A stretch of 64,000 nucleotides of DNA from Nitrosospira lacus (GCF_000355765.4 NZ_CP021106.3:1769137-1833136), one strand, 5' to 3'. Counted from the first letter of the stretch, positions 33,558 to 41,532 are shown. Program-made: numbers and translations. The notes: generated from the letters alone by a model not told the origin.

Positions 33558-33887
33558 GTGCAACATTTAATTGCTGTAATTATTCTGGCTGCATCACTCG
33601 GAATTCCAAATCAATCGCATGCAGGTAGGTGTGTAACCTTTCCCGATGGTGGTGCAGAGTGTGATTACGACGCGACGACTTGCATTACTAATCCAAAAGG
33701 GGGCGCCGCCTGCGGCGGGCGGTCTACGAGCTGCACCACTACTAACGGGCGCTTGGGGGCGGCTTGCGGCGGAGAGTCAACTTCCTGCACCAGTAATTCA
33801 AAGGGGGGCGCTGCCTGCGGCGGGCGGTCTACGAGCTGTACTTCCGATCCAGTAACCGGTGAGGAAGTTTGTGGTGGGATAAGGTAA
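33558..33887 (+). CDS. Secreted cysteine/glycine repeat protein, GTG start
   Basis: A 109-residue protein with a signal peptide (LIAVIILAASLGIPNQSHA, then GRC). The mature part is four or five copies of a 17-residue unit around GAACGGRSTSCTS (variants GAACGGESTSC and GEEVCGG), giving nine cysteines in a regular pattern. This suggests disulfide-linked or metal-binding loops outside the cytoplasm. The start is GTG 33558, with AAAGAGGTAG about three to eight bases upstream. The repeats are also near-identical at DNA level (33701-33733 and 33806-33838), so copy number may vary. No known family comes to mind. Confidence 0.65.
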   Translation: MQHLIAVIILAASLGIPNQSHAGRCVTFPDGGAECDYDATTCITNPKGGAACGGRSTSCTTTNGRLGAACGGESTSCTSNSKGGAACGGRSTSCTSDPVTGEEVCGGIR

Positions 33888-34539
33888 CAAACCTGCATTA
33901 GCTACATTGGAGAGGATTGGCCTATTTTGTCCACCTTCAAATTTGCGCCGGAGCAATGCAATGCGGACACAATGAAAGTACCTATAAGCTATGAATCTGA
34001 TGACTTCGGTAGACAGTTTTGATAAATTAAACTGTTTTCCAGGAGTCGTTATGAAAATAAAAGCGCAGAGAGAAATTTTCCCGCAAACTGACGGTATTCG
34101 CCCATGCTGCTGGTTCTGGCAACGTGTTCGAGTCTTCGCATCTAGAACGAGTATGTTGAATTATTGATATAGGTGGCAGTTAATTATTATTGATAAAATA
34201 TGTTATCAATAAGGGGTATGAGCACCTCTGATCTTCCCGCTTCTCTACCTCCTTCCAGCTAGCTTTTGAGTGCTGCCGACCTCCGCCTTAAGGGGTGAAA
34301 GAGGAGCGAAAGTTCTGTCGCAAGGGTTGCACATTGTGAGCAAGGAGGCAATTGCAAAGCTTCCCAGTGGCATCAACCTGCTCGTCGTCAGCCACGCTGA
34401 CCCCCCGCCGCACTTCGGGAGAGCAGTGGCAAACAACCTTATTGGGCAATAGACTGGGAAGCTCTTTGGTTCTCATTGAGGAAAACTAAAGCGTTTCTTC
34501 GTTGACCCGTCGCCGGTATGTCTGTGCGTATTATCAAGG
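33888..34539. other. Region without supported gene
   Basis: About 650 bases between the Cys-rich gene and an IS3 remnant. Frames at 34245-34476 on either strand are open for about 60 codons without ribosome sites. AT-rich around 34160-34210. Nothing recognised. Confidence 0.35.
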
Positions 34540-34912
34540 CCTTTTCGCGATCACGCACTGTATGTAAAATTGCGATGACTTGCACTTGGGTTTTACCCCA
34601 TTTCCACGGACGGTTTGGTTAAGCCTAAAGCATACTGCTGACGCATTTCCAGTTGCCTGCATTTTCGGGTTATGGAATCGTTCGATATAATCGAAGATAT
34701 CTGTGCGGCGCTTCAGCGCGGGTTCGATACTGCCGACGATATATTCGCTCCCGTTTGAGCACGCCAAAGAAGTTTCCCGCTGCTGCATTGTCGGAACAGC
34801 TGCCTGCTGCACTCATGCTGCAAATCAGGTTGTGCCCCTGCAGGAAGCGCTGGTACTCGTCACTGGTAAACTGACAGCCACGATCCGAATGCAGGATGAC
34901 CGTGGTTTTCAC
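34540..34912 (-). pseudogene. IS3-family transposase (OrfB) C-terminal remnant, frameshifted
   Basis: The reading ILHSDRGCQFTSDEYQRFLQ contains the second Asp of the DDE triad, and CSDNAAAGNFFGVLKRERIY carries the third-residue region. A frameshift near 34730 moves the continuation RTDIFDYIERFHNPKMQATG into another frame. These are OrfB signatures of the IS3 family. The first catalytic Asp, OrfA and the element ends are missing. Confidence 0.8.
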
Positions 34913-35153
34913 TTCGCGTTGTCACAGCGTCTTGCGCCCTCAGCCCCGCATTGCGGAGTGAGAAATAATACCAGTGTTATCAATATCTTGCTGAGTTTAC
35001 TCCGCGCCAGTTATTGCGTCGAAAACGAGGGGGAGCCCAATCCGCAACAGTTTTACTTCGGGATAATGACTGGCGGAACAGCTGGAGAAGGCAAAAAATT
35101 TGTCGCGGGAAGTAAGGGGAGGTTGGAAATACCGGTCGGACCGGGCGAATATC

Positions 35154-35387
35154 CTACTTGTTAGCCTCCTTCCATTTCGCCGCCGCCAGGCAAACCGTGG
35201 CGCGCAGGGTGGCCGCGCTGGTCTTGATGTCGTTGCAATACAAGGTGAAGCCGCCGGTATATTCCGGGGTAGGGCGGTTATAAACGGCCTGGTCGCAGTA
35301 TTCGCCCAGCCAGTCGAGTATTTCGGTGTCGGTAAGGGTAAGGGGCGCCGGGCGGTGTTCGATCCATGATTCAGCCCGGCGCCTCAT
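35154..35387 (-). CDS. Phage-island small protein (77 residues)
   Basis: A soluble protein reading RRAESWIEHRPAPLTLTDTE, then ILDWLGEYCDQAVYNRPTPE and CNDIKTSAATLRATVCLAAA. Its composition and placement in a phage-type cluster support a real gene. GAGG lies nine bases before ATG 35387. An excellent promoter with an embedded repressor operator lies about 230 bases upstream on this strand (35620-35648), suggesting it is part of the repressor's regulon. Function unknown. Confidence 0.6.
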   Translation of the reverse strand: MRRRAESWIEHRPAPLTLTDTEILDWLGEYCDQAVYNRPTPEYTGGFTLYCNDIKTSAATLRATVCLAAAKWKEANK

Positions 35388-35619
35388 GATCCAATCCTCA
35401 ATATGTTGATTACAAGTTTTGGGCTATCCTGACCCTTTCAAATCGGGCCGAGTTCCGCGCCAGGCACGGCCTGGACATTTCTTTGCGCTTCTCCGTCGCC
35501 AGCCGCTTGTCTTTCCATGCCACAAGGGGCTTACTGGATCGAGGCTATGCCGGTTCGGGCTGCGCGTCTGTTTCGCGGGTGGTTCCTTGAATGCCGTGAT
35601 GAAGTACGGCATAGGTCGA

Positions 35620-35648
35620 ATATTACAAGTAAAACTTGTAATTGTCAA
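35620..35648 (-). promoter_or_regulatory. Minus-strand promoter with repressor operator in its spacer
   Basis: On the minus strand: TTGACA (35648-35643), 17 bases, TAATAT (35625-35620). The spacer holds ATTACAAGT and ACTTGTAAT half-sites around a 3-base centre (35622-35642 in all, the outer bases running into the -10), the same palindrome found three times beside the repressor gene at 37502-37562. Transcription would run toward the 35154-35387 gene. An ATG at 35612 lies about where the transcript should start, opening a 62-codon frame of doubtful coding quality. Confidence 0.75.
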
Positions 35649-35716
35649 GAAAATTTGTGTATATGACGGCGCGAGATTAGCGTCATGAGGGGTGAGCGCG
35701 GAAGAGGATTGAAGCG

Positions 35717-36049
35717 TTACCGGTAGGGAACCCGTCTGTAGGGGATCTCTCCGGACTCTCGTTGCTGGGCCCTGCCGGGACCATATTCGATCACCTGGCC
35801 ATCTTTCAGGATTACCGAATAATCGACAATGTCCTGAATGGAGCCGGAGAAAAAGGACCAGGCGCTGGTGCGCCGCTCAATATAGAGCAGGACTTCGTAC
35901 TCGCCGCTGCGCTGGTAGCCATCCGGGTTGCCGGCGATTCTGATCACTTCCTCTTTCGAGAGCCCCTCTCGCAACCCCGTCATTTTTCCTCCCATCACGC
36001 ATGAGGAAAGCATCAATGTGCCGAGCAGGGCGAGGATGATGAATTTCAT
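35717..36049 (-). CDS. Small lipoprotein, SmpA/BamE-like
   Basis: A 110-residue protein with a lipobox at LMLSSCVMGG (modified Cys17), so it is membrane-anchored through lipid. The segment MTGLREGLSKEEVIRIAGNP followed by DGYQRSGEYEVLLYI resembles the first helix-turn of SmpA/OmlA-fold proteins, seen in small envelope lipoproteins. It lies in the phage-type island among minus-strand genes and could be a lysogenic-conversion (moron) gene; that is a guess from position. An AGGG-type ribosome site precedes the ATG. Confidence 0.7.
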   Translation of the reverse strand: MKFIILALLGTLMLSSCVMGGKMTGLREGLSKEEVIRIAGNPDGYQRSGEYEVLLYIERRTSAWSFFSGSIQDIVDYSVILKDGQVIEYGPGRAQQRESGEIPYRRVPYR

Positions 36050-36106
36050 AATAGGGCTCCGGATGGATGGGTATTCGAGTTGATGGGTCTGTTCAAGATT
36101 GTTCTG

Positions 36107-36340
36107 CTATTGTCCCGAGGCAGGAAGAGATTCAAGCTCCTTGATGAGCAAGGCGACTTCGGCGACTTCCGCCAACACCTCTTTCACCGCGCGCTCAAGC
36201 GTGTAATGGCGTTTTTCCAATTCACGCAAATGCTCGGGAAATTGCAGGACATATTGCTCCTGCCGGGCACGTGCCTTTTCCGAAACATGGAAAGCAAACA
36301 GCATTTCCAGATTGTCGTAGGGTTTGTGCGCTGTTTTCAT
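36107..36340 (-). CDS. Small helical protein, coupled to a secreted NPYG-repeat protein
   Basis: A 77-residue, highly charged, mostly helical protein: YDNLEMLFAFHVSEKARARQ, EQYVLQFPEHLRELEKRHYT, LERAVKEVLAEVAEVALLIK. The heptad-like pattern suggests a coiled coil. Its ATG overlaps the stop of the upstream secreted protein gene by four bases (ATGA), so both are translated together. Function unknown. Confidence 0.6.
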   Translation of the reverse strand: MKTAHKPYDNLEMLFAFHVSEKARARQEQYVLQFPEHLRELEKRHYTLERAVKEVLAEVAEVALLIKELESLPASGQ

Positions 36341-36630
36341 CGCTGCGGGTCGATTATTGCCGGAGGGTTGGTCGCGTAGGGGTTATTCGCGCTATCGCTG
36401 CCATATGGGCTGCCATAGCGGCCATAGGGATTGTTGATCGAATCTGGGCTGTATTGGCTTCCGTATTGCCCGTAAGGATTGCTGGTGGAATTGGGATCAT
36501 GCGGGTTGGCGCTTAGATTGCCCAGATATTTTCCGGTCTGCCGGTCCCTGAGTTGCGGCGTTTCCGCATGCGTGTCATGCATCGCCCCGGCCATCAGAAT
36601 AGCATGCAGTGCAACGATGCCCCATTTCAT
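36337..36630 (-). CDS. Secreted protein with NPYGQYGS repeats
   Basis: A 97-residue exported protein. The signal peptide is MKWGIVALHAILMAGAMHDT followed by HA-ETPQL. The mature part begins LRDRQTGKYLGNLSANPHDP and then repeats a unit of about 12 residues, NPYGQYGSQYSPDSI, three times. Similar short proteins of this type occur in many proteobacteria without a known function. ATG 36630 is preferred with GGGGGAT upstream; the frame is open to 36726. It is translationally coupled to the downstream helical protein. Confidence 0.65.
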   Translation of the reverse strand: MKWGIVALHAILMAGAMHDTHAETPQLRDRQTGKYLGNLSANPHDPNSTSNPYGQYGSQYSPDSINNPYGRYGSPYGSDSANNPYATNPPAIIDPQR

Positions 36631-36900
36631 ATCATCCCCCAAAAATGATTGGATTGTCGCATGCGGTGTTGCTCGTCGTTGCATATGAATTACCCTGCGC
36701 CTCCTTGCGCCTTGCCCGACGCCCATCCGGTCATTTTAAACCTCTGGCAGATTACCGCCATGCACCGTTGCCGGTAATCATGCATTTTCATTTTAGATGT
36801 CTTGCGCAGATTTATCCACTTCTTCAATACATTCGGCTAATTTCTCCCGCGCCGGTCAAATTTCCGTCGGTTTTGTTGATGCCTGTATTGCTGTCTTCTA

Positions 36901-37446
36901 TCAGATTGCCGTCTTTCCCCGAGCCTTGACTCTCGAGGGCATCCGGCGCGCAGGAAATGCCGGAGGTGGGTGAGGCGCCAAATCCGGCTTGGGTAAAGGT
37001 TTCAGATCTATCACCGCCTCTTCTGTTTTTTCACCCGGTTCGGCGGCTGCAAGCGCCTTGCTTATCGTCAGTAGGCGGGAGGCATCTTCGTCCGACATGT
37101 GCCGCATCGCCCTTGCAACTTCCCTGATGAGTGCTTCTCTGCCGGAAACAGGCGCTTCGGTGGCAGCTTGGGAAGATTTGCCCGAAGCTGCCTTACCGGT
37201 CTCGGATGGCGCCGGCATTGTTTCCGCGAACTGCCCCGGTTGCGGCATGGGCATCCCGAAATGCATCAGCGCGGGCGGCAGTTTGAGCACTTCCGCAATT
37301 TTGTTCAACCGCTTTCCGCGGGGCTGCGTCACGCCGGACTCCCATTGCTGGACTGCCTGCGGAGAGACGCCAACCAGCTCGGCCAATTGAGATTGGTTCA
37401 AGTCGAGTTTTTCACGCCCCTCGCGAATAATCTTCGCAATATTCAT
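36901..37446 (-). CDS. Phage-type XRE-family repressor
   Basis: DNA-binding regulator of 181 residues. The N-terminal helix-turn-helix is clear: MNIAKIIREGREKLDLNQSQ, then LAELVGVSPQAVQQWESGVT. The rest is Ala/Pro/Glu-rich without a LexA-type autocleavage site (no AG and Ser/Lys pattern), so induction by RecA is not indicated. It starts 57 bases from a cluster of three 17-bp operators that it very likely binds, with early phage genes diverging on the other side. The frame is open to 37506, but ATG 37446 is where the helix-turn-helix fold begins. The ribosome site is weak. Confidence 0.8.
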   Translation of the reverse strand: MNIAKIIREGREKLDLNQSQLAELVGVSPQAVQQWESGVTQPRGKRLNKIAEVLKLPPALMHFGMPMPQPGQFAETMPAPSETGKAASGKSSQAATEAPVSGREALIREVARAMRHMSDEDASRLLTISKALAAAEPGEKTEEAVIDLKPLPKPDLAPHPPPAFPARRMPSRVKARGKTAI

Positions 37447-37501
37447 GCTTGCGCAATACCGGTACGTCAAAGAAATGTGTTGCCACAATTTATAGCAATG
37501 A

Positions 37502-37567
37502 TACAAGCAACACTTGCAGTCTAATTACAAGAATCACTTGACATCTACAAGTAGAACTTGTAATAAT
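37502..37567 (+). promoter_or_regulatory. Three-operator control region and early promoter
   Basis: Three copies of TACAAGTnnnACTTGTA: O1 37502-37518 (TACAAGC...ACTTGCA), O2 37526-37542 (TACAAGA...ACTTGAC) and O3 37546-37562 (perfect). Centres are 24 and 20 bases apart, about two helical turns. A rightward promoter TTGACA (37538-37543), 17 bases, TAATAA (37561-37566) has O3 in its spacer and O2 over its -35 box. A TATAAA on the minus strand near 37490 with O1 at its -35 position may drive the repressor. The layout is that of a lambda-like immunity region. Confidence 0.8.
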
Positions 37568-37681
37568 GCCTCCCATCGGTATTTCACGGCGAAAAACAGC
37601 CGGCCAGCCATCCGGTTTTCGGGAAAGAAGCGGGTTTTAACCCGTTAAAAGCTAAGAGATGAAGCAAGCAAGGGTATTCCA

Positions 37682-38653
37682 ATGAATTATTACGAACGCT
37701 ACTGCGGCGACTATCAGCGCGACACCGCGCATCTTTCCCTGGCTGAACACGGTGCCTATACGATGTTGCTGGATACCTATTTCAGTGTCGAAAAGCCGTT
37801 GCCCAAAGAGCTTCCCGCACTTTTCAGGGTTTGCAGGGCAATGACGCGGGTGGAGCAACAAGCCGTCAAGGCAGTCGCGGATCAATTTTTCCCCATTTCC
37901 GGAATCGACGGCTTGCGCCATAACGCTCGCGCAGACCGTGAAATCGCGAAAGCCCGGCCGAAGATAGAGGCTGCGAGAATCAACGGCAGGAAGGGAGGGC
38001 GTCCTTCCAAGGAGAAAGAGTCCGTAAATGAAAACAGGAATGAGATTCCGCAAAAACCCCCCGGGTTATTCGTGGGTTCCGAAAACCCGGCCTCTGAGAG
38101 AACCTCCGGGGCTGCCGCAAGGGAACCCGGCGGCGAAGCCCACCAGCACCAGCACCAGTTCCATAAAAGCCTGGAAAGCATCCATACACAAACCATTTAT
38201 CCCTCGGACAAAGAGATGCGCGGTGATCCGCTGCCTGCCCCTGAGCCCATCGTCCAGGCATGCCATGAAAATGGCGCCGCAGCCCTGATGCCACCGGGCG
38301 TGGCGGGTGCATGCTGCAAAAGCATGGCGCGGCAGGGCGTGCAGGCTTGCAATCCGCATCATCCGACGCTGCTGGCGTTGCTGCAGGCGGGAGCGGTGGA
38401 AGAGGAATTTGTGGAGGCTGCACGAAGCGCCGCCATCAAGGGCAAAGCGAACTTTGCTTACGTTATCGGCACAGTGAAACGGCAACGCGAAGAGGCGGCA
38501 AAGCTGGTATTGCACCAGGGCCGGATGCCTAACCGGCAGGAATTGCTTGAGGCATCCAACAAGGCCGCAACCAAAGACTGGCTGCCCCCGGAATTGAGGG
38601 TCAGCGGTCCGGAAGGGTCGAAATCGGGAGAAAACCGGCATGCAAACCAATGA
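37682..38653 (+). CDS. DUF1376 phage replication-type protein
   Basis: A 323-residue protein with an N-terminal DUF1376 domain (MNYYERYCGDYQRDTAHLSL, AEHGAYTMLLDTYFSVEKPL), found in phage and prophage early regions at the position of replication initiators. A basic/polar linker (from RKGGRPSKEKESVNENRNEI) follows. The C-terminal helical region (HPTLLALLQAGAVEEEFVEA to FAYVIGTVKRQREEAAKLVL) is of the type seen in DnaT/GntR-like DNA-binding tails. It is the first gene of the plus-strand operon after the O1-O3 promoter. The stop overlaps the next start by 14 bases. Confidence 0.8.
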   Translation: MNYYERYCGDYQRDTAHLSLAEHGAYTMLLDTYFSVEKPLPKELPALFRVCRAMTRVEQQAVKAVADQFFPISGIDGLRHNARADREIAKARPKIEAARINGRKGGRPSKEKESVNENRNEIPQKPPGLFVGSENPASERTSGAAAREPGGEAHQHQHQFHKSLESIHTQTIYPSDKEMRGDPLPAPEPIVQACHENGAAALMPPGVAGACCKSMARQGVQACNPHHPTLLALLQAGAVEEEFVEAARSAAIKGKANFAYVIGTVKRQREEAAKLVLHQGRMPNRQELLEASNKAATKDWLPPELRVSGPEGSKSGENRHANQ

Positions 38654-39326
38654 TTTCCAGAAATTCCACGACGGAATTGTCGGCGTGATGGGCTTTTATG
38701 GCCGCAGTGTTTCGACCTTTGCCCTGGATGTATGGTGGACCGCGCTCAAAGGACATGACTTGGCGGCGATCGTGGATGCTTTCAATCGTCATCTGGCGAA
38801 TCCGGATGCGGGGCAGTTCCCACCCAAGCCCGCCGACATTATCCGCATGCTGCAGGGCTCGACGCAGGATTCCGCGCTACGCGCCTGGGCCAAGGTCGAT
38901 CAGGCGGTGCGCCGTATCGGGACATATTGCGACGTGGTGTTCGACGATGCGCTGATCCATCGGGTGATACAGGATATGGGCGGCTGGATTGCGCTGGGGA
39001 CCAAAGGCGAGGATGAATGGCCATTCGTGGCGAAGGAATTCGAGAATCGCTATCGTGGATTTCGCTCGCGCAACGAATATCCGGAGTATCCAGCCAACCT
39101 GATCGGCATGGTGACGGCGCATAACAACCAGAAAGGTTTCAGGACTGATCCGCCGGTGCTGATCGGGAATGAGCAATTGGCCGCGCAGGTGCTATGCGGT
39201 GGTGCGGACAAGCCCGCGCTTGGATTCAGGCAGTTGCGTGACAAACTGGAGGAAACGGCGAGTGTGGTGTTTCTGAATGAGGAGACCAGTCAGAAAGCGG
39301 GCAAGGAAAAAGCATGTCAAACATAA
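38640..39326 (+). CDS. Phage early-region protein, DUF6475-like
   Basis: A 228-residue soluble protein: FQKFHDGIVGVMGFYGRSVS, ALDVWWTALKGHDLAAIVDA, FPPKPADIIRMLQG. The pattern resembles replisome loader-type proteins found beside DUF1376 genes in phages; the DUF6475 label is from memory and tentative. It follows the DUF1376 gene with a 14-base overlap, so the two are probably translated together and may act as an initiator/loader pair. Confidence 0.65.
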   Translation: MQTNDFQKFHDGIVGVMGFYGRSVSTFALDVWWTALKGHDLAAIVDAFNRHLANPDAGQFPPKPADIIRMLQGSTQDSALRAWAKVDQAVRRIGTYCDVVFDDALIHRVIQDMGGWIALGTKGEDEWPFVAKEFENRYRGFRSRNEYPEYPANLIGMVTAHNNQKGFRTDPPVLIGNEQLAAQVLCGGADKPALGFRQLRDKLEETASVVFLNEETSQKAGKEKACQT

Positions 39327-39414
39327 GATGATAAAGAATATAAAAGCATCGAAAAGCATTAAAAATACCCCAGAATCAATGAATATCGTCGAAAACAAGA
39401 GAAAAGGAAATAAC

Positions 39415-40056
39415 ATGATGGAATCTCCGGCAGTCCATTTACGAGAAACAAATCCAATGAAGGAGTCCTGGTTGAAAGCCGGGCTGGCAGCCCTGACGGC
39501 AATGATGGTGTTTTTTCATATCGAGGCCGGGGCGCAAGTCCTGCCCGGTCCCGGGATCGATCTGGGTCTGGGCACCCAGGCAGCTTCTCAGGCCGCGGCG
39601 GCCGCCGGCGCCTTGTCGAACTCGCAACAGATCCAGACGCAAACCGCCGTTGCCACGGCAACGGGAGGGCAGGGCGGGGCAGCCTACAACACCGGAAACA
39701 GCCAGACCATGAATCTGGGTGTGCATGGCGTGCGCAACAACCCGAATATCGGGCTCGGGTTGATGGTGCCGACCGCGCCGTGCCGTGACACTTACTCATT
39801 GGGCGGCTCCGCCGCCGGGGTTGGCGGCGGCGTGGCCTGGTCGAAGGCCGATCGCGAATGCCGCTGGCAGGATATCGGCGCGGCATTTATCCGGGCGGGG
39901 TTTATTGAAGATGGGCTCGCCCTGTGGTGCGCGATCGAGGGTGTGGAGGATATCGCGCCGACCTGCAGGCGGCTGAAAGCGGCAAAACAGGTGATGCAGG
40001 GCTCCGTCGCAACATCGAATGACAAACCCGGCCAGGGAGGGTGGCAGGAATGGTGA
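39415..40056 (+). CDS. Exported or membrane-attached phage-island protein
   Basis: A protein of about 213 residues. A hydrophobic stretch (WLKAGLAALTAMMVFFHIEAG) looks like a signal peptide ending near GAQVLPG. It is followed by a low-complexity Ala/Gln/Gly region (TQAASQAAAAAGALSNSQQI) and a C-terminal domain with three or four cysteines (APCRDTYS, DRECRWQDIGAAFIRAG, LWCAIEG, APTCRRL). Export seems odd for a phage early gene and suggests a superinfection-exclusion or conversion role, as inference. AAAAGGAAATAAC precedes ATG 39415; Met at MKESWLK is an alternative start. The open frame reaches back to 39277. Confidence 0.6.
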   Translation: MMESPAVHLRETNPMKESWLKAGLAALTAMMVFFHIEAGAQVLPGPGIDLGLGTQAASQAAAAAGALSNSQQIQTQTAVATATGGQGGAAYNTGNSQTMNLGVHGVRNNPNIGLGLMVPTAPCRDTYSLGGSAAGVGGGVAWSKADRECRWQDIGAAFIRAGFIEDGLALWCAIEGVEDIAPTCRRLKAAKQVMQGSVATSNDKPGQGGWQEW

Positions 40057-40283
40057 AAGTGGCGATGCATAAAAACGGTACGGATTGCGAGTCGCCAGGT
40101 CTCGAGCGCTGGGAGTATGGAAATCCGGAGTATGTGGTCGCGCGCAGGCGAGCGCAGTCGTGCCACGGCTGCCGGCACGAGGAAACGGTCCACGTGATTT
40201 CACAATCCATCAAGTACTGCGGAAAAGGCCGCAAATACGGCAAGCGTTGCCTTTCATATCAACACAAGGAGCATGACAAATGA
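40050..40283 (+). CDS. Small zinc-finger-like phage-island protein
   Basis: A 77-residue basic protein with C-x2-C pairs: QSCHGCRHEETVHVI and SIKYCGKGRKYGKRCLSYQH, plausible ligands for one zinc. GGAGG lies nine bases before ATG 40050, which overlaps the previous gene's stop; a GTG at 40041 is in frame but too close to that ribosome site. The stop overlaps the next gene's ATG (ATGA). Nucleic-acid binding is likely but not proven. Confidence 0.6.
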   Translation: MVKVAMHKNGTDCESPGLERWEYGNPEYVVARRRAQSCHGCRHEETVHVISQSIKYCGKGRKYGKRCLSYQHKEHDK

Positions 40284-40804
40284 AATTCAGCAGCCCGGAG
40301 CGCGCCCTGAGATGGGCGTATGAAACCAGTAACAGGCCAATCGTGAAAATATCGTCCGTCAATGACATGCGCGAAGCCAGCAGGACGGGGGGCATGGCCG
40401 GGAATGGCGAACTGACGGTGCATGACCGCCATGCCCAGGCGGCGCTGATACTCAGCTTATGCGAGCGCGTGTTGCCTTCGGTGCATATGGCCTACGTGCG
40501 GGTCCAGTTCGGCAGGGAAGCCAGCGGGTTCGAGCTGCTGACGCACCATCTGGCGGCGAATTTTGGCACGGGGCTCCACAGTCGCCGAAGCATCGAGCAG
40601 ATCATCCGCGCCTACTGCGGCGAGAAAATAGGGCTGCGCGAGATACGCAAATCCATGTCGTGCGGCATGCTCAAGGCGGTGTCCTACCGCAACCAGGCTT
40701 ATGATACGCTGGATGTCATCCATGCCCAGGCGATGGATAGATTAGGCATGGAAATGGAGGCCAGGGGGCTGTTGCGGGATGCATCCTCGGGTCTGGTTTC
40801 GTAA
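40280..40804 (+). CDS. Phage-island protein, possible late regulator
   Basis: A 174-residue soluble protein, the last of the plus-strand phage operon and coupled to its upstream neighbour by ATGA. The C-terminal half, SRRSIEQIIRAYCGEKIGLR followed by EIRKSMSCGMLKAVSYRNQA, reads like a helix-turn-helix region. The last-gene position and size are like antitermination Q-type or late-control proteins, which is an inference. A strong terminator lies 120 bases downstream, so late genes would need readthrough or have been lost. Confidence 0.6.
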   Translation: MKFSSPERALRWAYETSNRPIVKISSVNDMREASRTGGMAGNGELTVHDRHAQAALILSLCERVLPSVHMAYVRVQFGREASGFELLTHHLAANFGTGLHSRRSIEQIIRAYCGEKIGLREIRKSMSCGMLKAVSYRNQAYDTLDVIHAQAMDRLGMEMEARGLLRDASSGLVS

Positions 40805-40926
40805 AGGCCACCCGATATGAAGTTAAAGGAAATCATCGCATCAGCTCTGCCAGAACTTCATGTGCCGGGCTCCTGCGCCAGACGAATGATCACCGGCCGT
40901 GGTATTGCCCCCGCTTTTCTCTGGCG

Positions 40927-40964
40927 GGACTGGGCGTTGGCGCTATCCTCGCCCAGTCCTTTTC
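40927..40964 (+). terminator. Intrinsic terminator ending the phage operon
   Basis: GGACTGGGCG (40927-40936) and CGCCCAGTCC (40950-40959) form a perfect 10-bp stem with a 13-base loop, followed by TTTT. It is the natural end of the operon beginning at 37682. Weak T-run, but the stem is strong. Confidence 0.8.
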
Positions 40965-40989
40965 TGCTTCGATTCCTTAAGTCCGGCCG

Positions 40990-41532
40990 TTAGTGCTGAG
41001 GTACCGAACCACGCCATGATCCGGTTTCGCTCGCGCGTTCTTCCAGGAATTTCTTGAAATCCTCCAGATCTCCCCGGGTTTCTGTCTCTACAACACCTGC
41101 CGCATCCCCGGCCTTTTCGATGAAACCCTTAGGTGCGTAGTCCATTTGGAGCATGATCCGGGTTGTTGAATCGGAAATCTTGTGGAAGGTCACGACACCG
41201 GCGTTTTGAGCTCCGCTCGTGCTGCGCCAGGCAATTCGCTTATCCGGGATTTGCTCGGTAATTTCCGAATCCCATTCTTCCTCTTTGCCGGCTACCTCGG
41301 CACGCCAGTGTAAATGGGTATCGTCAAGCTGCCGTACTTCACGCACGCCTTTCATGAATCTGGGAAAATCCTCGAATTGGGTCCATTGGTTATACGCAGT
41401 GCTGACGGGCACATTCACTTCGATGGATTCTTCGATTGTCGTTTTTCCTGATTCGCGGGATTTTCTGAGCTGTTTCGATAACAATATACCGCCAGCGGCA
41501 ATTGTCGCGATCGTTAAAATTTTTGCTAACAT
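40990..41532 (-). CDS. SRPBCC/polyketide-cyclase-like protein with N-terminal membrane anchor
   Basis: A 180-residue protein with an N-terminal hydrophobic helix (MLAKILTIATIAAGGILLSK), then a START/SRPBCC fold. The latter starts at TIEESIEVNVPVSTAYNQWT with FEDFPRFMKGVREVRQLDDT, EWDSEITEQIPDKRIAWRST and STRIMLQMDYAPKGFIEKAG. It resembles COQ10/polyketide cyclase-like lipid-binding domains often found in stress-related proteins. GGAG lies six bases before ATG 41532; the frame is open to 41820 but that extension is not protein-like. It is convergent with the phage operon and marks the return to core sequence. Confidence 0.85.
   Translation of the reverse strand: MLAKILTIATIAAGGILLSKQLRKSRESGKTTIEESIEVNVPVSTAYNQWTQFEDFPRFMKGVREVRQLDDTHLHWRAEVAGKEEEWDSEITEQIPDKRIAWRSTSGAQNAGVVTFHKISDSTTRIMLQMDYAPKGFIEKAGDAAGVVETETRGDLEDFKKFLEERASETGSWRGSVPQH

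Noticed and set aside
40817-40993. 58-codon plus-strand frame after the phage operon
   Set aside because: The intrinsic terminator 40927-40964 lies inside it and there is no ribosome site.
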